DNA of 64,000 bases. Origin: Bacteroidia bacterium (GTDB taxonomy: Bacteria; Bacteroidota; Bacteroidia; Chitinophagales; Chitinophagaceae). The notes beneath the pieces were generated by a model that did not search any database, was not told where the DNA came from, and saw only the letters and a list, made by a program, of their open reading frames with translations. Made by a program: the position numbers and the translations under genes. This document shows, in pieces, positions 1 to 9,778 of this stretch (position 1 is its first letter; each line of letters opens with the position of its first letter). The stretch is from contig JAUIBA010000014.1 in NCBI GenBank assembly GCA_030427635.1, positions 1 to 64,000 of the forward strand. Direction: 5' to 3'.

Positions 1-3000
1 CACCATACACCTATGCATGGAGCAACGGCGCTACTACAGCTAACGCTCCAGGATTGGTAGCCGGTACTTATACCGTAACGGTAACAGATGCTCATGGCTG
101 CATTACGACAACAACAGCAACAGTAGGCCAGCCGGATGCGCTGATAGCTGCTGCTACCAATACGAACGTAAGCTGTAACGGTGGTGCCAATGGTACCGCA
201 GACCTTACAGTGAGCGGCGGTACAACCCCATACACCTACAGCTGGAGCAACGGCGCTGCTACACAGGACCTGAGCGGACTGAGTGCAGGTACTTATAATG
301 TAACGGTATCAGATGCACATGGCTATACCGTAGCAGCTACAGTAACAGTTACAGAGCCTGCAGCAGTTATGCCTGGTTTGGTAGTAACTAATGTATCATG
401 TAACGGAGCCGGAAATGGTTCGGTTGATCTGAACATCACAGGTGGTACAGCTCCATACACTTACAGCTGGAGTAACGGTGCCTCAACGCAGGATATCAGT
501 ACACTGGCACCAGGTGCTTACTCGGTAGTAGTTACAGATGCTAATGGTTGTACAGGTACTGCAACAGCTACTGTTACAGAGCCTGCTCCATTGAGTGAAA
601 GTTGCCTGGCAAATCAGGTAGCATGTAATGGAGGTAATAATGGTTATCTGACAGTTACTGTATCGGGTGGTACTGCTCCTTATGCTTATAGCTGGAATAC
701 AGGCGCTGTAACTGCTGGTATCACTGGTCTTACTGCAGGTGCTTACAGCGTTACCATAACAGATGCGAACGGATGTTCACTTGTTAAGAATTATACAGTA
801 ACAGAGCCTTCGGCACTGATTGTTACTGATGTTGCATCAGACATTACCTGTAACGGTGCCAATAATGGTTCGGTAGATCTTACCGTAAGCGGTGGTTCTG
901 CACCTTATCTCTATACATGGAGCAATGGTGCAGCTACTCAGGACGTTACCGGTCTTGCGGTAGGCACTTACACAGTGGTAGTAAAAGATGCGCACCTGTG
1001 TAAGGTGACCCGTATATTCTCAATAACGCAGCCTGCAGTGCTTGCCGGTACAGCAGTAACGGCTGATGTAACCTGTGCCGGTGCGGCTAACGGCTCTGTA
1101 GATGTTACCATGACAGGTGGCACTGCTCCTTATACTTATAACTGGAGCAACGGCGCTACGACGCAGGATGTTACAGGATTGAGTGCAGGTAGTTACAATG
1201 TTGCAGTTACAGATGCTAACGGCTGTACATGGAGTAATGCTTATGTAATAACTGAGCCTGCTATACTTGCGGCTTCTGGTGTTGCTGCCGGTGCAATGTG
1301 TAATGGTGGTAACGGCACAGTAGATGCTACTGTGACTGGAGGAACGGCTCCATATACTTACAGTTGGAGTAATGGTGCCACTACACAGGATATCACAGCA
1401 GGCGCAGGTACATATACGCTTACGGTTACAGATGCAAACGGATGTACAGATAATGCGGTATTTACTATTTCGGCTCCGGCTCCTCTGGCCGTATCGGGTA
1501 CCACAAATACGGTTATCTGTGGTTGCCTGCATGGCATGGGTGAGATATACACTACTGTTACAGGTGGTACTGCTCCTTACAGCTATCTGTGGAGTGACGG
1601 TGCTACCACATCATTTGATACAGGCCTTTGGACCGGTACCTACTCGGTAGTGGTAACGGATGCCAATGGCTGTACGGTATCAGATGATTACTCAGTGGTA
1701 AGCCCATGGGCAATGTCTGTATTCAATGAGGTTACCAATGTCAGCTGCCACGGCGCTGCCAACGGTTCAGTTGAGATAGCAGTAACAGGTGGTATTCCTC
1801 CTTACACTTATAACTGGAGCAACGGTAGCACATCATCTGCAATTACCGGACTTTCAGGCGGTACTTATTCAGTTACTATTACAGATGCAAACGGATGTTC
1901 CCGTGATGAGGTTTATACCGTATCAGAGCCATCAGTGCTTGCAGCTGTGGGAACTGCTGTCAATGCCAATTGCCATGGTGCCAATGGCTCTGTTGATATG
2001 ACGGTATCAGGTGGTACTGCCCCTTATACTTTCTCATGGAGCAATGGTGCATCAACAGAAGACCTTATCGCAGGTGCTGGCACTTATAACTTTACTGTTA
2101 CAGATGCAAACGGATGTACAGCATCTCAGACATTTACAATTACACAGCCTGATGAGCTGATCCTTACCGGCGACCCGCACAGTGTTGTATGTGGTTGCCT
2201 GCATGGTATGGGTGAAATATATACTACAGTAACCGGTGGTACTGCACCTTACAGTTACCTGTGGAGCGATGGTGCTACTACTTCATTTGACACCGGACTG
2301 TGGACAGGTGATTACTCAGTAATGGTTACTGATGCTAATGGCTGCACAGTGGGCGATACATACAGTATCATCAGCCCATGGTCAATGTCTGTATTCAGCG
2401 ATGTGGTTAATGTAAGCTGTAATGGTGATGCCAATGGCGCTATTGAGGTAGCTGTTACCGGTGGTATCCCTCCATATTCTTTCGACTGGAGCAACGGAGA
2501 AACTGCTCAGATGATTACGGGACTTACTGCGGGTACTTACTCAGTAACGATTACTGATGCTAATGGCTGTTCCCGTCATGAGGTGTTCACTGTTACTGAA
2601 CCAGATGTTATAACGCTTACAGCTGATGTTACAAATGTTCTTTGCTCAGGTCCTGGTACAGGCTCAATTGACCTGACAATATCTGGTGGCACTGAGCCAT
2701 ATACAATCTCATGGAGCAACGGTTCTGCTGATGAAGACCTCAGCATGCTGGATGCAGGTGTATATTTTGTGAACGTTACAGATGCTGCTGGTTGTGGTAT
2801 CACTGCGGAATATACAATTGAGTATACAGGTACTACAGTTGCTGAAATCACCGGCGGTACAGCGAATATGTGTACAGGTGCTTCTGCTATACTTACAGGT
2901 ACGCCAGCTGGTGGTACATGGAGCAGCAACAATCCTATGGTCGCTAATGCCGGGGTTGATGGAAACGTTGTTGCTATCAACGCAGGTAATGCTACTATCA

Positions 3001-6000
3001 CATACACCATCACCAATGCATGTGGTGAATTCTACGCCACACATGATGTTACGGTAAATACAGTGCCTTCCGAAGTGACAGTTTCCGGCATGTCAGTTCC
3101 TGTATGTGCCGGTACTGCAATAGTACTCAGCGCATCTCAGCCAGGTGGCAGCTGGTCATGCAGCAATGCAGCTGTAGCTGCGGTAGGCAGCACAGGTGTA
3201 GTTACTACACTGTCTGCAGGTACAGCAGTAATTTCTTATGCAATTGCCAACGAATGCGGCTCAGCAGTTGCCACACGCACGGTAACTGTTGATGGTACGC
3301 CGTCTGCTGGTGTTATCAGTGGTCCTGACCATGTATGTGTAGATGGTATTATTCCGCTTACATCTTCAGTACCTGGTGGTGTATGGAGTAATGGTACGCC
3401 ACTGGTGGCCGTAACATGTCCATGTAATTCAGGTCAGGTTACAGGTATAGCTCCGGGTGTTGCTACTTTGTCTTATACAGTAACAAATGCCTGCGGTGCA
3501 GCTCATGCTACCTATCAGATTACAGTTAACACAGTGCCTACTGTTACTCCTGGTCTGGTTGCACCTGTGGTATCCGGTTACGGCGATGCTACGATGCCGT
3601 TCACTACTACGGGTAGCCCGGTAAGCTACAGCATAGCATGGAGTACTGAAGCTGCAGCAGCAGGATTTGCAGATGTAGCAGGTGCTACACTCAGCACTTC
3701 ACCACTCACGGTGGCAGTACCTGCTACTGTATCAGAGGGTACTTATACTGGTGTTATCCGCGTCAGCAACGGTTATTGTACTTCAGTTGCTCAGCCGGTA
3801 AGCATCACGGTAAATGAGTCTGTTAATATTTATACTTATGCTGGTACAGGTGTTAATGGTAATACCGGAAATGGAAACGCCGCTACCCTGGCTACGCTTA
3901 GTCATCCTTATGGAATAGCAGTGGATTGCGATGGTAACTCTTACATTGCTGACTTTGAAAATGCAGTAGTACGTAAGGTAAGCCCTACCGGTGTTATCTC
4001 TACCGTTGCAGGTACAGGTGTCGTAGGTTATAGTGGAGACGGTGGTCCTGCTACTGCTGCTAACATGTCTCACGCAAGGGGTGTGGCAGTGGATGCTGCA
4101 GGTAATGTTTACTTCAGTGATTACAACAACCATGCTGTACGTAAAGTGAGCACATCAGGTATCATCACTAAGGTGGTAGGTAATGGCGCTGGTTACAGCG
4201 GTGATGGTGGTCCTGCATCGGCAGCAAGGGTTTCTTATCCTTCAGGTCTTACATTGGATGGTGCGGGTAACCTTTATATAGCTGATAATGGCAATGCTGT
4301 TATCCGTAAGGTAACACCATCAGGTATCATCAGCACATTTGCAGGTACCGGTATCCCTGGTTATGCAGGTGACAATGGCCCTGCTACTGCGGCTACATTC
4401 TTCCAGCCTGCAGCAGTGCATGCCGATGGTACAGGTAATCTTTATGTTGCTGACTGGGGCAACCAGGTGGTACGTAAAGTAGATGCAGCAGGTATCGTAA
4501 CTACAATAGCAGGTAACGGTGTTGCAGGTTATGTAGGTGATGGTGGCCCGGCTACTGCCGCTAAGCTTAACCGTCCTAACGGTATCACATCTGATAACTC
4601 TGGTAATATCTACTTCACTGAGCAGCTAAACTCTGTAGTACGTAAAGTAAATGCTGCAGGTTTCATCAGCACAGTGGCTGGTAATACCCTCCAGGGTTAT
4701 AGCGGTGACGGCGGTCCTGCTCTGCTGGCTAAGCTATACCAGCCTATGGGTCTGGCAAGCGATTGCGAAGGCCGTATTTATATTGCTGATAATGCTAACT
4801 ATGCTGTGCGCATCATGGGCACTTACAACAGAACACCATTCTTTAAGAAGGGCAACAGCCAGTCTATAGATGTGTGTACGGGTAGTGCGCCGGTAGCTAT
4901 TGATACTAATCTGGTAGCTACAGACTTTGATACAGCGCAGACTATTACATGGTCTGTAATGTCAGCGCCTGCTCATGGTACTCTGGCTGTTAGCTATACT
5001 ACATCATCTGCCGGTACACAGCTTACACCTTCAGGTATGACTTACACGCCTGCAGGTGGTTATACAGGCTCTGATGTGTTTGTAGTAAATGTTAATGATG
5101 GCACTGCAAATGCTGTTACCACTATTAATGTTACTGTAAGCGCACCGCCGGTGGCTGGTACAATTACCGGTACAGCTGCTATATGTGGCAGTGGTGTTAC
5201 TCACCTTACTACTACCGGTACCGGTGGTGTATGGAGCACTTCCGATTCGTCAATTGCTGTTGTAAACAGTTATGGCGATGTAACAGGTACTGGTTTTGGT
5301 ACTGCAGATATCGCTTACACTGTTACTAACGGTTGTGGTACTGCTACAGCAGTTAAGACGGTTACTTATAATGCTATGCCGTTTGCCGGTACGGTTATAG
5401 GTGCAGCAAAAATGTGTCTGGGTAATACGATTATCTATTCTGCTACAGTTCCTGATGGTGTATGGAGCAGCTCAAACAATGCTATAGCCACAGTAGATGC
5501 GGCAGGTAATGTTCATGGTGTGGATACCGGTGTAGCTACTATATCGTATGCTGTTACAAATGCATGTGGTACTGCTTATGGCCTCAGGAACATCACTGTT
5601 GAGATACTGCCTGTAGTTGGTCCTATATCTGGTCCTGGTGCTATATGTGCAGGTGCAGCTACTCTGTTTACAAATGCTACTCCGGCTGGTGCATGGTACA
5701 CAAGCGATACTTCTGTTGCTACAGTTGACATTGTTACCGGTGCTGTAAGTGGTGTGAGTGTAGGTGTAATAACACTGAGCTATGTACACAATACATCCTG
5801 CGGTGTGGTTACTACCACTAAGGTTGTGTCAGTAAATCCTGCATCGGTTACGGTTCCTGCTATAGCTGGTCCTGATCTGGTATGTCCTGGCACATCTGTT
5901 ACACTTACTAACACTATGGCTGGTGGTACATGGACAAGTGGCAATATCATGAAGGCTACTGCCGGTCTTACTACTGGTGTTATATCAGGTATCAGTGCCG

Positions 6001-7307
6001 GTACTGCTAATATTACTTATACAGTATCACATGAGTGCGGAACATCTTACACTGTTAAGACGATGACGGTTAACCCGCTGCCTACGGTTAATCCTATAAC
6101 CGGTACAATGAGTATCTGTAACGGCTGGACCATCACTGCTGCCAATGCTACACCAGGTGGTGTATGGAGCAGCAGCAACAATGCGCTGGCTACTGTAGAT
6201 GCAGCAGGTAACATTACAGGTGTAGCAGGTGGCATGCCGGTAATATCTTACTCTGTTACCAACTATTGCGGTACAGCACATGCTACTGCACTGGTGCCGG
6301 TAGGTACGCCTCCATCTGTATCAGCTATCTCTGGCCCATCGGCCAACTGTGTTGCTTCTGATATCACACTGGCCAATACTACCCTGGGTGGTACATGGAC
6401 CAGCAGCAACATCGCTGTTGCCAATGTGAACAGTGCCGGTATCGTGACAGGTGTGGGTGCTGGTACAGTTACTATTACTTACTCTGTACACAATGGTTGC
6501 GGCTACTCTCATGCCGAAAAAGTGCTTACTATCAATCCGCTGCCTGTGGTTGGTACCATATCTGGTCCTGCAGGTGTATGCATAGGTGCTGATATCACAC
6601 TGAGCAATTCTGAGGCTGGTGGTACATGGAGCAGCAGCAACAGCACAGTTGCTACAGTAGGTACAGATGGTGTGGTTTCAGGCCTTGCTGCCGGTTCTAC
6701 TACTATCAGCTATGCTGTTACCAATGGTTGTGGTACAGCGGTGGCTACTAAGAATGTAAGCGTTCAGGTTATGTTTGCTTCTATCTACACATCGCATGTA
6801 TCATCTGTAGGTGGTAATGACGGTTGTGCACTGCTTACTGTTACCGGTGGTGTTGCTCCTTACACATATCTGTGGAGCAACGGTGCTACTACGCAGAATC
6901 TCAGCGGTCTGTACGCAGGTATCTACTCTGTACTGGTTACCGATGCCAATGGCGATACCGTATCTGCTACTGCATCCGTAACAGGTCTGGTAGCGCGTGG
7001 TCCGGGTGAGGGCGAAGATGGTACCATATCTGCTGCCAATACTATGGTAATGCATGGTGCACATCCTAATCCGTTCGTGAGCAGCACTATCATACGTTTC
7101 AATCTGCCTGTGGGCACACATGCTACTATCGATGTGTTCAATGCAGCTACGGGTAGCAAGGTTGCTACTGTGTACAATGATTATATCAATGCCGGTGAAG
7201 AGTACACTGCTACTATTGATGGTAGTGATCTGGCTCCGGGCGTTTATATCTATCGTATCTCTACTGAGATTACCTCTTACATTGGCAAGGTGCTCCTGGT
7301 TAAATAA
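1..7307 (+). CDS. Giant T9SS-sorted SprB/Ig/NHL repeat adhesin (5' end outside window)
   Basis: The reading frame is open from the first complete codon at position 3, so the gene starts upstream; the ATG at 54 lies inside a SprB repeat and is not the real start. More than 2,430 residues are visible. In order: about a dozen SprB repeats (core GGTAPYTYSWSNGA...TDANGC, to about 2830); three BIG2-like Ig repeats (GGTWSSxN...ITNACG, 2830-3540); a short beta-rich linker; six NHL blades (3820-4830); a domain of about 100 residues with a GYTGSD motif (4840-5150); about eight more Ig repeats (5150-6770); one last SprB repeat; and a T9SS type A sorting domain (HPNPF..., ending KVLLVK). SprB proteins are exported by T9SS and serve as mobile gliding adhesins in Flavobacterium; adhesion is inferred here, and the NHL propeller in the middle is not part of classical SprB. 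A strong terminator follows directly. Confidence 0.93.
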   Translation, partial: PYTYAWSNGATTANAPGLVAGTYTVTVTDAHGCITTTTATVGQPDALIAAATNTNVSCNGGANGTADLTVSGGTTPYTYSWSNGAATQDLSGLSAGTYNVTVSDAHGYTVAATVTVTEPAAVMPGLVVTNVSCNGAGNGSVDLNITGGTAPYTYSWSNGASTQDISTLAPGAYSVVVTDANGCTGTATATVTEPAPLSESCLANQVACNGGNNGYLTVTVSGGTAPYAYSWNTGAVTAGITGLTAGAYSVTITDANGCSLVKNYTVTEPSALIVTDVASDITCNGANNGSVDLTVSGGSAPYLYTWSNGAATQDVTGLAVGTYTVVVKDAHLCKVTRIFSITQPAVLAGTAVTADVTCAGAANGSVDVTMTGGTAPYTYNWSNGATTQDVTGLSAGSYNVAVTDANGCTWSNAYVITEPAILAASGVAAGAMCNGGNGTVDATVTGGTAPYTYSWSNGATTQDITAGAGTYTLTVTDANGCTDNAVFTISAPAPLAVSGTTNTVICGCLHGMGEIYTTVTGGTAPYSYLWSDGATTSFDTGLWTGTYSVVVTDANGCTVSDDYSVVSPWAMSVFNEVTNVSCHGAANGSVEIAVTGGIPPYTYNWSNGSTSSAITGLSGGTYSVTITDANGCSRDEVYTVSEPSVLAAVGTAVNANCHGANGSVDMTVSGGTAPYTFSWSNGASTEDLIAGAGTYNFTVTDANGCTASQTFTITQPDELILTGDPHSVVCGCLHGMGEIYTTVTGGTAPYSYLWSDGATTSFDTGLWTGDYSVMVTDANGCTVGDTYSIISPWSMSVFSDVVNVSCNGDANGAIEVAVTGGIPPYSFDWSNGETAQMITGLTAGTYSVTITDANGCSRHEVFTVTEPDVITLTADVTNVLCSGPGTGSIDLTISGGTEPYTISWSNGSADEDLSMLDAGVYFVNVTDAAGCGITAEYTIEYTGTTVAEITGGTANMCTGASAILTGTPAGGTWSSNNPMVANAGVDGNVVAINAGNATITYTITNACGEFYATHDVTVNTVPSEVTVSGMSVPVCAGTAIVLSASQPGGSWSCSNAAVAAVGSTGVVTTLSAGTAVISYAIANECGSAVATRTVTVDGTPSAGVISGPDHVCVDGIIPLTSSVPGGVWSNGTPLVAVTCPCNSGQVTGIAPGVATLSYTVTNACGAAHATYQITVNTVPTVTPGLVAPVVSGYGDATMPFTTTGSPVSYSIAWSTEAAAAGFADVAGATLSTSPLTVAVPATVSEGTYTGVIRVSNGYCTSVAQPVSITVNESVNIYTYAGTGVNGNTGNGNAATLATLSHPYGIAVDCDGNSYIADFENAVVRKVSPTGVISTVAGTGVVGYSGDGGPATAANMSHARGVAVDAAGNVYFSDYNNHAVRKVSTSGIITKVVGNGAGYSGDGGPASAARVSYPSGLTLDGAGNLYIADNGNAVIRKVTPSGIISTFAGTGIPGYAGDNGPATAATFFQPAAVHADGTGNLYVADWGNQVVRKVDAAGIVTTIAGNGVAGYVGDGGPATAAKLNRPNGITSDNSGNIYFTEQLNSVVRKVNAAGFISTVAGNTLQGYSGDGGPALLAKLYQPMGLASDCEGRIYIADNANYAVRIMGTYNRTPFFKKGNSQSIDVCTGSAPVAIDTNLVATDFDTAQTITWSVMSAPAHGTLAVSYTTSSAGTQLTPSGMTYTPAGGYTGSDVFVVNVNDGTANAVTTINVTVSAPPVAGTITGTAAICGSGVTHLTTTGTGGVWSTSDSSIAVVNSYGDVTGTGFGTADIAYTVTNGCGTATAVKTVTYNAMPFAGTVIGAAKMCLGNTIIYSATVPDGVWSSSNNAIATVDAAGNVHGVDTGVATISYAVTNACGTAYGLRNITVEILPVVGPISGPGAICAGAATLFTNATPAGAWYTSDTSVATVDIVTGAVSGVSVGVITLSYVHNTSCGVVTTTKVVSVNPASVTVPAIAGPDLVCPGTSVTLTNTMAGGTWTSGNIMKATAGLTTGVISGISAGTANITYTVSHECGTSYTVKTMTVNPLPTVNPITGTMSICNGWTITAANATPGGVWSSSNNALATVDAAGNITGVAGGMPVISYSVTNYCGTAHATALVPVGTPPSVSAISGPSANCVASDITLANTTLGGTWTSSNIAVANVNSAGIVTGVGAGTVTITYSVHNGCGYSHAEKVLTINPLPVVGTISGPAGVCIGADITLSNSEAGGTWSSSNSTVATVGTDGVVSGLAAGSTTISYAVTNGCGTAVATKNVSVQVMFASIYTSHVSSVGGNDGCALLTVTGGVAPYTYLWSNGATTQNLSGLYAGIYSVLVTDANGDTVSATASVTGLVARGPGEGEDGTISAANTMVMHGAHPNPFVSSTIIRFNLPVGTHATIDVFNAATGSKVATVYNDYINAGEEYTATIDGSDLAPGVYIYRISTEITSYIGKVLLVK
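1261..2604 (+). repeat. Tandem 672-bp supermodule duplication inside the SprB region
   Basis: Two head-to-tail copies (1261-1932 and 1933-2604) each encode three SprB repeats in the same order: a GAGTY-type repeat, a repeat starting CGCLHGMGEIYTT, and a repeat containing GGIPPY...ITDANGCSR. Equivalent codons are offset by exactly 672 bp (for example the conserved Cys codon at 1299 and at 1971). The order of types and the rare CGCLHG signature show that the three repeats were copied as one block. Confidence 0.85.
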
Positions 7308-7327
7308 GAGCAATGGTTAGATACAAC

Positions 7328-7365
7328 AAAGGCCGTCATGCAGTATGCGTGACGGCCTTTTTGCT
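7328..7365 (+). terminator. Rho-independent terminator after the adhesin gene
   Basis: An 11-bp perfect stem (AAAGGCCGTCA at 7328-7338 with TGACGGCCTTT at 7350-7360) has an 11-nt loop and runs into a T-rich tract. It lies 20 bp after the adhesin stop codon. Since the next gene is on the opposite strand and ends at 7383, the hairpin may stop transcription from both sides. Confidence 0.88.
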
Positions 7366-7382
7366 TTTTGTAGTAATGTATG

Positions 7383-8270
7383 TTAGCTGTTCAGTATCAT
7401 AGAGCGCATGGATATGGATGCCATGTCTATGCGGTCATTGAACCAGGTTACCGCTTCTCCCTTCTGCTGTACTCCCAGTATGTAGAACAGGGGCAGCAGA
7501 TGGTCATAGGTAGGGTGGGCCATACGGGCAGTATTGCCCAGTAGCTGCTGATAATTTACGGCCGATGCATGGTCTCCTTTCTCTATCCATTCTGTAAACT
7601 TTGCATCAAACTCTTTGGCCCAGTCATATGACTTGCCACCGCCGCTCCAGTCCACGGCACCCAGGTTATGTACCAGATTGCCACTGCCGGTTATCAGTAC
7701 GCCTTTATCACGCAGTTTGGCCAGCTCTTTGCCTATAGCATAGTGATAGCTCATAGGCTTGTCATAGTCCAGACTCAGCTGATATACTGGTATGTCTGCA
7801 GTGGGGAACATAGGTAGCAGTACGCTCCATGTGCCATGGTCCAGCCCCCACGACTCATCGCTCTGTATGTGACTATGCGTTACCAGCTTCTGTGTCAATG
7901 CCGCATACTCTGGTGAACCGGGAGCAGGGTATTGCTGGTCAAACAGTTTTTTGGGAAAACCACCAAAGTCATGGATTGTTTTTGGATGTGTATTGCTCGT
8001 TACCCTTGTACCTTTGGTTATCCAGTGTGCAGATATGGATAATATCGCCTTAGGTCGTGGCAGCTTTTTCCCCAGTGCCTGCCAGCTCTTATGGTACTCG
8101 TTTTCTTCTATGGCATTCATAGGATTTCCATGACCTATGAACAGGGCAGGCATACGCTCGTATGCAGGCAGTGCCTCGCCCAGTTTCGCCAGTGCCGATA
8201 ATGTGCTCATTCCTGTTATCTGACCTATCGCAGCCAGGCCTCCGGCTTTTAGTAATGTGCGCCTTTCCAT
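7383..8270 (-). CDS. ygiD: YgiD-type extradiol (DOPA 4,5-dioxygenase-like) ring-cleavage dioxygenase
   Basis: The 295-residue product matches the class III extradiol dioxygenase family of YgiD/DODA, in which a metal bound by histidines opens a catechol ring. Visible candidate ligands are H47 (in GHGNP), H82 (in SISAHW, 35 residues later as in E. coli YgiD), H201 (in GNLVHN) and H252/H257 near HPTYDHLLP. The N-terminus is unusual: MERRTLLKAGG is a twin-arginine-type signal followed by a hydrophobic stretch, suggesting Tat export, whereas E. coli YgiD is cytoplasmic. The natural substrate is unknown. A TAATTTTG -7 element lies about 28 bp upstream of the start, and the neighbouring glycosylase gene is divergent. 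Confidence 0.88.
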   Translation of the reverse strand: MERRTLLKAGGLAAIGQITGMSTLSALAKLGEALPAYERMPALFIGHGNPMNAIEENEYHKSWQALGKKLPRPKAILSISAHWITKGTRVTSNTHPKTIHDFGGFPKKLFDQQYPAPGSPEYAALTQKLVTHSHIQSDESWGLDHGTWSVLLPMFPTADIPVYQLSLDYDKPMSYHYAIGKELAKLRDKGVLITGSGNLVHNLGAVDWSGGGKSYDWAKEFDAKFTEWIEKGDHASAVNYQQLLGNTARMAHPTYDHLLPLFYILGVQQKGEAVTWFNDRIDMASISMRSMILNS

Positions 8271-8298
8271 ATTGTTATACCGATATGACGGCTGAATA

Positions 8299-8306
8299 CA
8301 AAATTA
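8299..8306 (-). promoter_or_regulatory. Bacteroidota -7 element (TAATTTTG) for the ygiD-like gene
   Basis: A perfect match to TAnnTTTG on the minus strand, in the short divergent spacer, 28 bp before the ATG at 8270. No clear -33 TTTG was assigned. Confidence 0.6.
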
Positions 8307-8394
8307 CGTGTATGTACATTTAATTTCAAAATATCCCCGTTATTTACCTATAGTTTCCAGCTATTACAGGCAGCATTATCTGTATTTTTAGGTT

Positions 8395-9018
8395 ATGGCC
8401 TATAAAAACAATGCACCGTGGATGGAGCACCTATCCAAAGATAAAAAGCTGGCGCCGCTTCTGAGCACAGTAGAACCCTATATACTGAAGAAAAGAAAAA
8501 ATGTTTGCCTGCGTCTTTGTGCGTCTATCATGAGTCAGCAGTTGTCCACTAAAGTTGCCGATGTCATCTTCCGTCGCTTTATGGAACTGTATGGTGGTGA
8601 GGAGCCGGGACCACAGCAGATAGCAGATACCCCGTTCGATACTTTGAGGGCAATAGGATTATCCAATGCCAAAACAAACTATGTACATAATGTGGCGCAG
8701 TACTTTCTGGAGCATAGTATTACCGACCGTACTTTTTCCCGGCTCAGTAATGAGGAGGTAATGGAGCTGCTGCTGCCCATAAAAGGGGTAGGGCGCTGGA
8801 CCGTAGAAATGCTGCTGATGTTCACCCTGGGCAGGGAAGATGTATTTGCACCGGATGATTTAGGTATACAGCAGGCAATGGCACGTATCTATAAGCTGGA
8901 TATGACAGATAAAAAAGCACTGCGGGAAAGTATGCTGAAACTCTCTGCCCGATGGTCGCCCTGGCGCACACATGCATGTTTCTATCTGTGGAAGTACAAG
9001 GATAGTGGTGTAAAATAA
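8395..9018 (+). CDS. DNA-3-methyladenine glycosylase II (AlkA/Mag-type HhH-GPD)
   Basis: The 207-residue protein has the helix-hairpin-helix-GPD fold signature: IKGVGRWT at residues 129-136, followed by the acidic pair D154/D155 in PDDLGIQ, where the catalytic aspartate of base-excision glycosylases sits. The family removes alkylated purines such as 3-methyladenine from DNA. It lacks the N-terminal AlkA domain, so it resembles the shorter yeast Mag/archaeal type. There is no iron-sulfur cluster motif, which argues against EndoIII/MutY. It is followed after 75 bp by the J-domain gene, which has its own -7 element, so the two are probably separate units. Confidence 0.9.
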   Translation: MAYKNNAPWMEHLSKDKKLAPLLSTVEPYILKKRKNVCLRLCASIMSQQLSTKVADVIFRRFMELYGGEEPGPQQIADTPFDTLRAIGLSNAKTNYVHNVAQYFLEHSITDRTFSRLSNEEVMELLLPIKGVGRWTVEMLLMFTLGREDVFAPDDLGIQQAMARIYKLDMTDKKALRESMLKLSARWSPWRTHACFYLWKYKDSGVK

Positions 9019-9072
9019 TGACGTTGCTGTCTGCGCTGTCATATACAGCGGTATCAATAGATGTTATCACTG

Positions 9073-9080
9073 TAACTTTG
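9073..9080 (+). promoter_or_regulatory. -7 element (TAACTTTG) for the J-domain gene
   Basis: A perfect TAnnTTTG ends 13 bp before the ATG at 9094, which implies an untranslated leader of only about ten bases. No Shine-Dalgarno sequence fits in the gap. Confidence 0.65.
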
Positions 9081-9093
9081 CATACATCTGTAC

Positions 9094-9747
9094 ATGTATC
9101 TCAAAGACCACTACAAAACGCTTGGTGTAGGAGCTGATGCCGCAACTGTAGCTATTAAAAAAGCTTACCGTGCGCTGGCAGTACGCTATCATCCCGATAA
9201 GAATCCCGGCGATGTCTTTTGTGAGGCTCGTTTCAGGGAGGTGGCAGAGGCATATTATGTGCTGTCTGATAAGGACAGAAGGGCAGCGTATGACAATGAA
9301 CGCTGGCTATCGGGAATGGGGCACGGTGTAAAAGGTCAGGAGGCCGTAACCCCCGCATGGTTGTACCGGGTATGTACAGAACTTAATGTGAGCCTTGCAT
9401 TGATGGATACGCATCGTATGAGCCAGAGTACGCTGCAGGCCTATATAATGCTCATACTGTCAGATGCACATATAGGTGTTTTGCATCGCGAGGGCAACGT
9501 GGCAGAGCGGAAAGCCATTATTGATGAGCTGATAAAAGCCACTGCCCGGCTGGAGCTTCGTTATCTGGATATGGTTATTAACGGTATGATGGCCATTGCG
9601 GCCGGTGATACTGGTATGAATAGTACTGTACAGCAGTATGCAACCCGCCGTGCTGCAGATGACCGCCGCCAGCGTATGTTCCCCTATGTGGTCATTGCAG
9701 TTACCCTGGCCTTATGCATTTTCATGTACCTTTATGCAGCCATATAA
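9094..9747 (+). CDS. Membrane-anchored J-domain (DnaJ-like) protein
   Basis: Residues 1-70 form a J domain with the diagnostic HPD tripeptide at 33-35 (RYHPDKNPGD), which stimulates the ATPase of DnaK-type chaperones. The middle (about 85-190) is helical with no DnaJ Gly/Phe, zinc-finger or C-terminal substrate-binding domains, so this is a type III J-protein with a specialised client or location. The last 22 residues (from FPYVVIAVTL) are a single transmembrane segment, giving a tail-anchored topology with the J domain in the cytoplasm. The client is unknown. The next gene starts 31 bp downstream and may be co-transcribed. Confidence 0.88.
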   Translation: MYLKDHYKTLGVGADAATVAIKKAYRALAVRYHPDKNPGDVFCEARFREVAEAYYVLSDKDRRAAYDNERWLSGMGHGVKGQEAVTPAWLYRVCTELNVSLALMDTHRMSQSTLQAYIMLILSDAHIGVLHREGNVAERKAIIDELIKATARLELRYLDMVINGMMAIAAGDTGMNSTVQQYATRRAADDRRQRMFPYVVIAVTLALCIFMYLYAAI

Positions 9748-9778
9748 CTGATATAGCCGCTGGCCCGGCACATAGCTT

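Noticed and set aside
1020-1532. 170-codon antisense frame in the adhesin, and many similar ones
   Set aside because: They are mirror translations of the repeat-rich sense gene, dominated by Ser, Cys, Thr and Arg, and have no start context.
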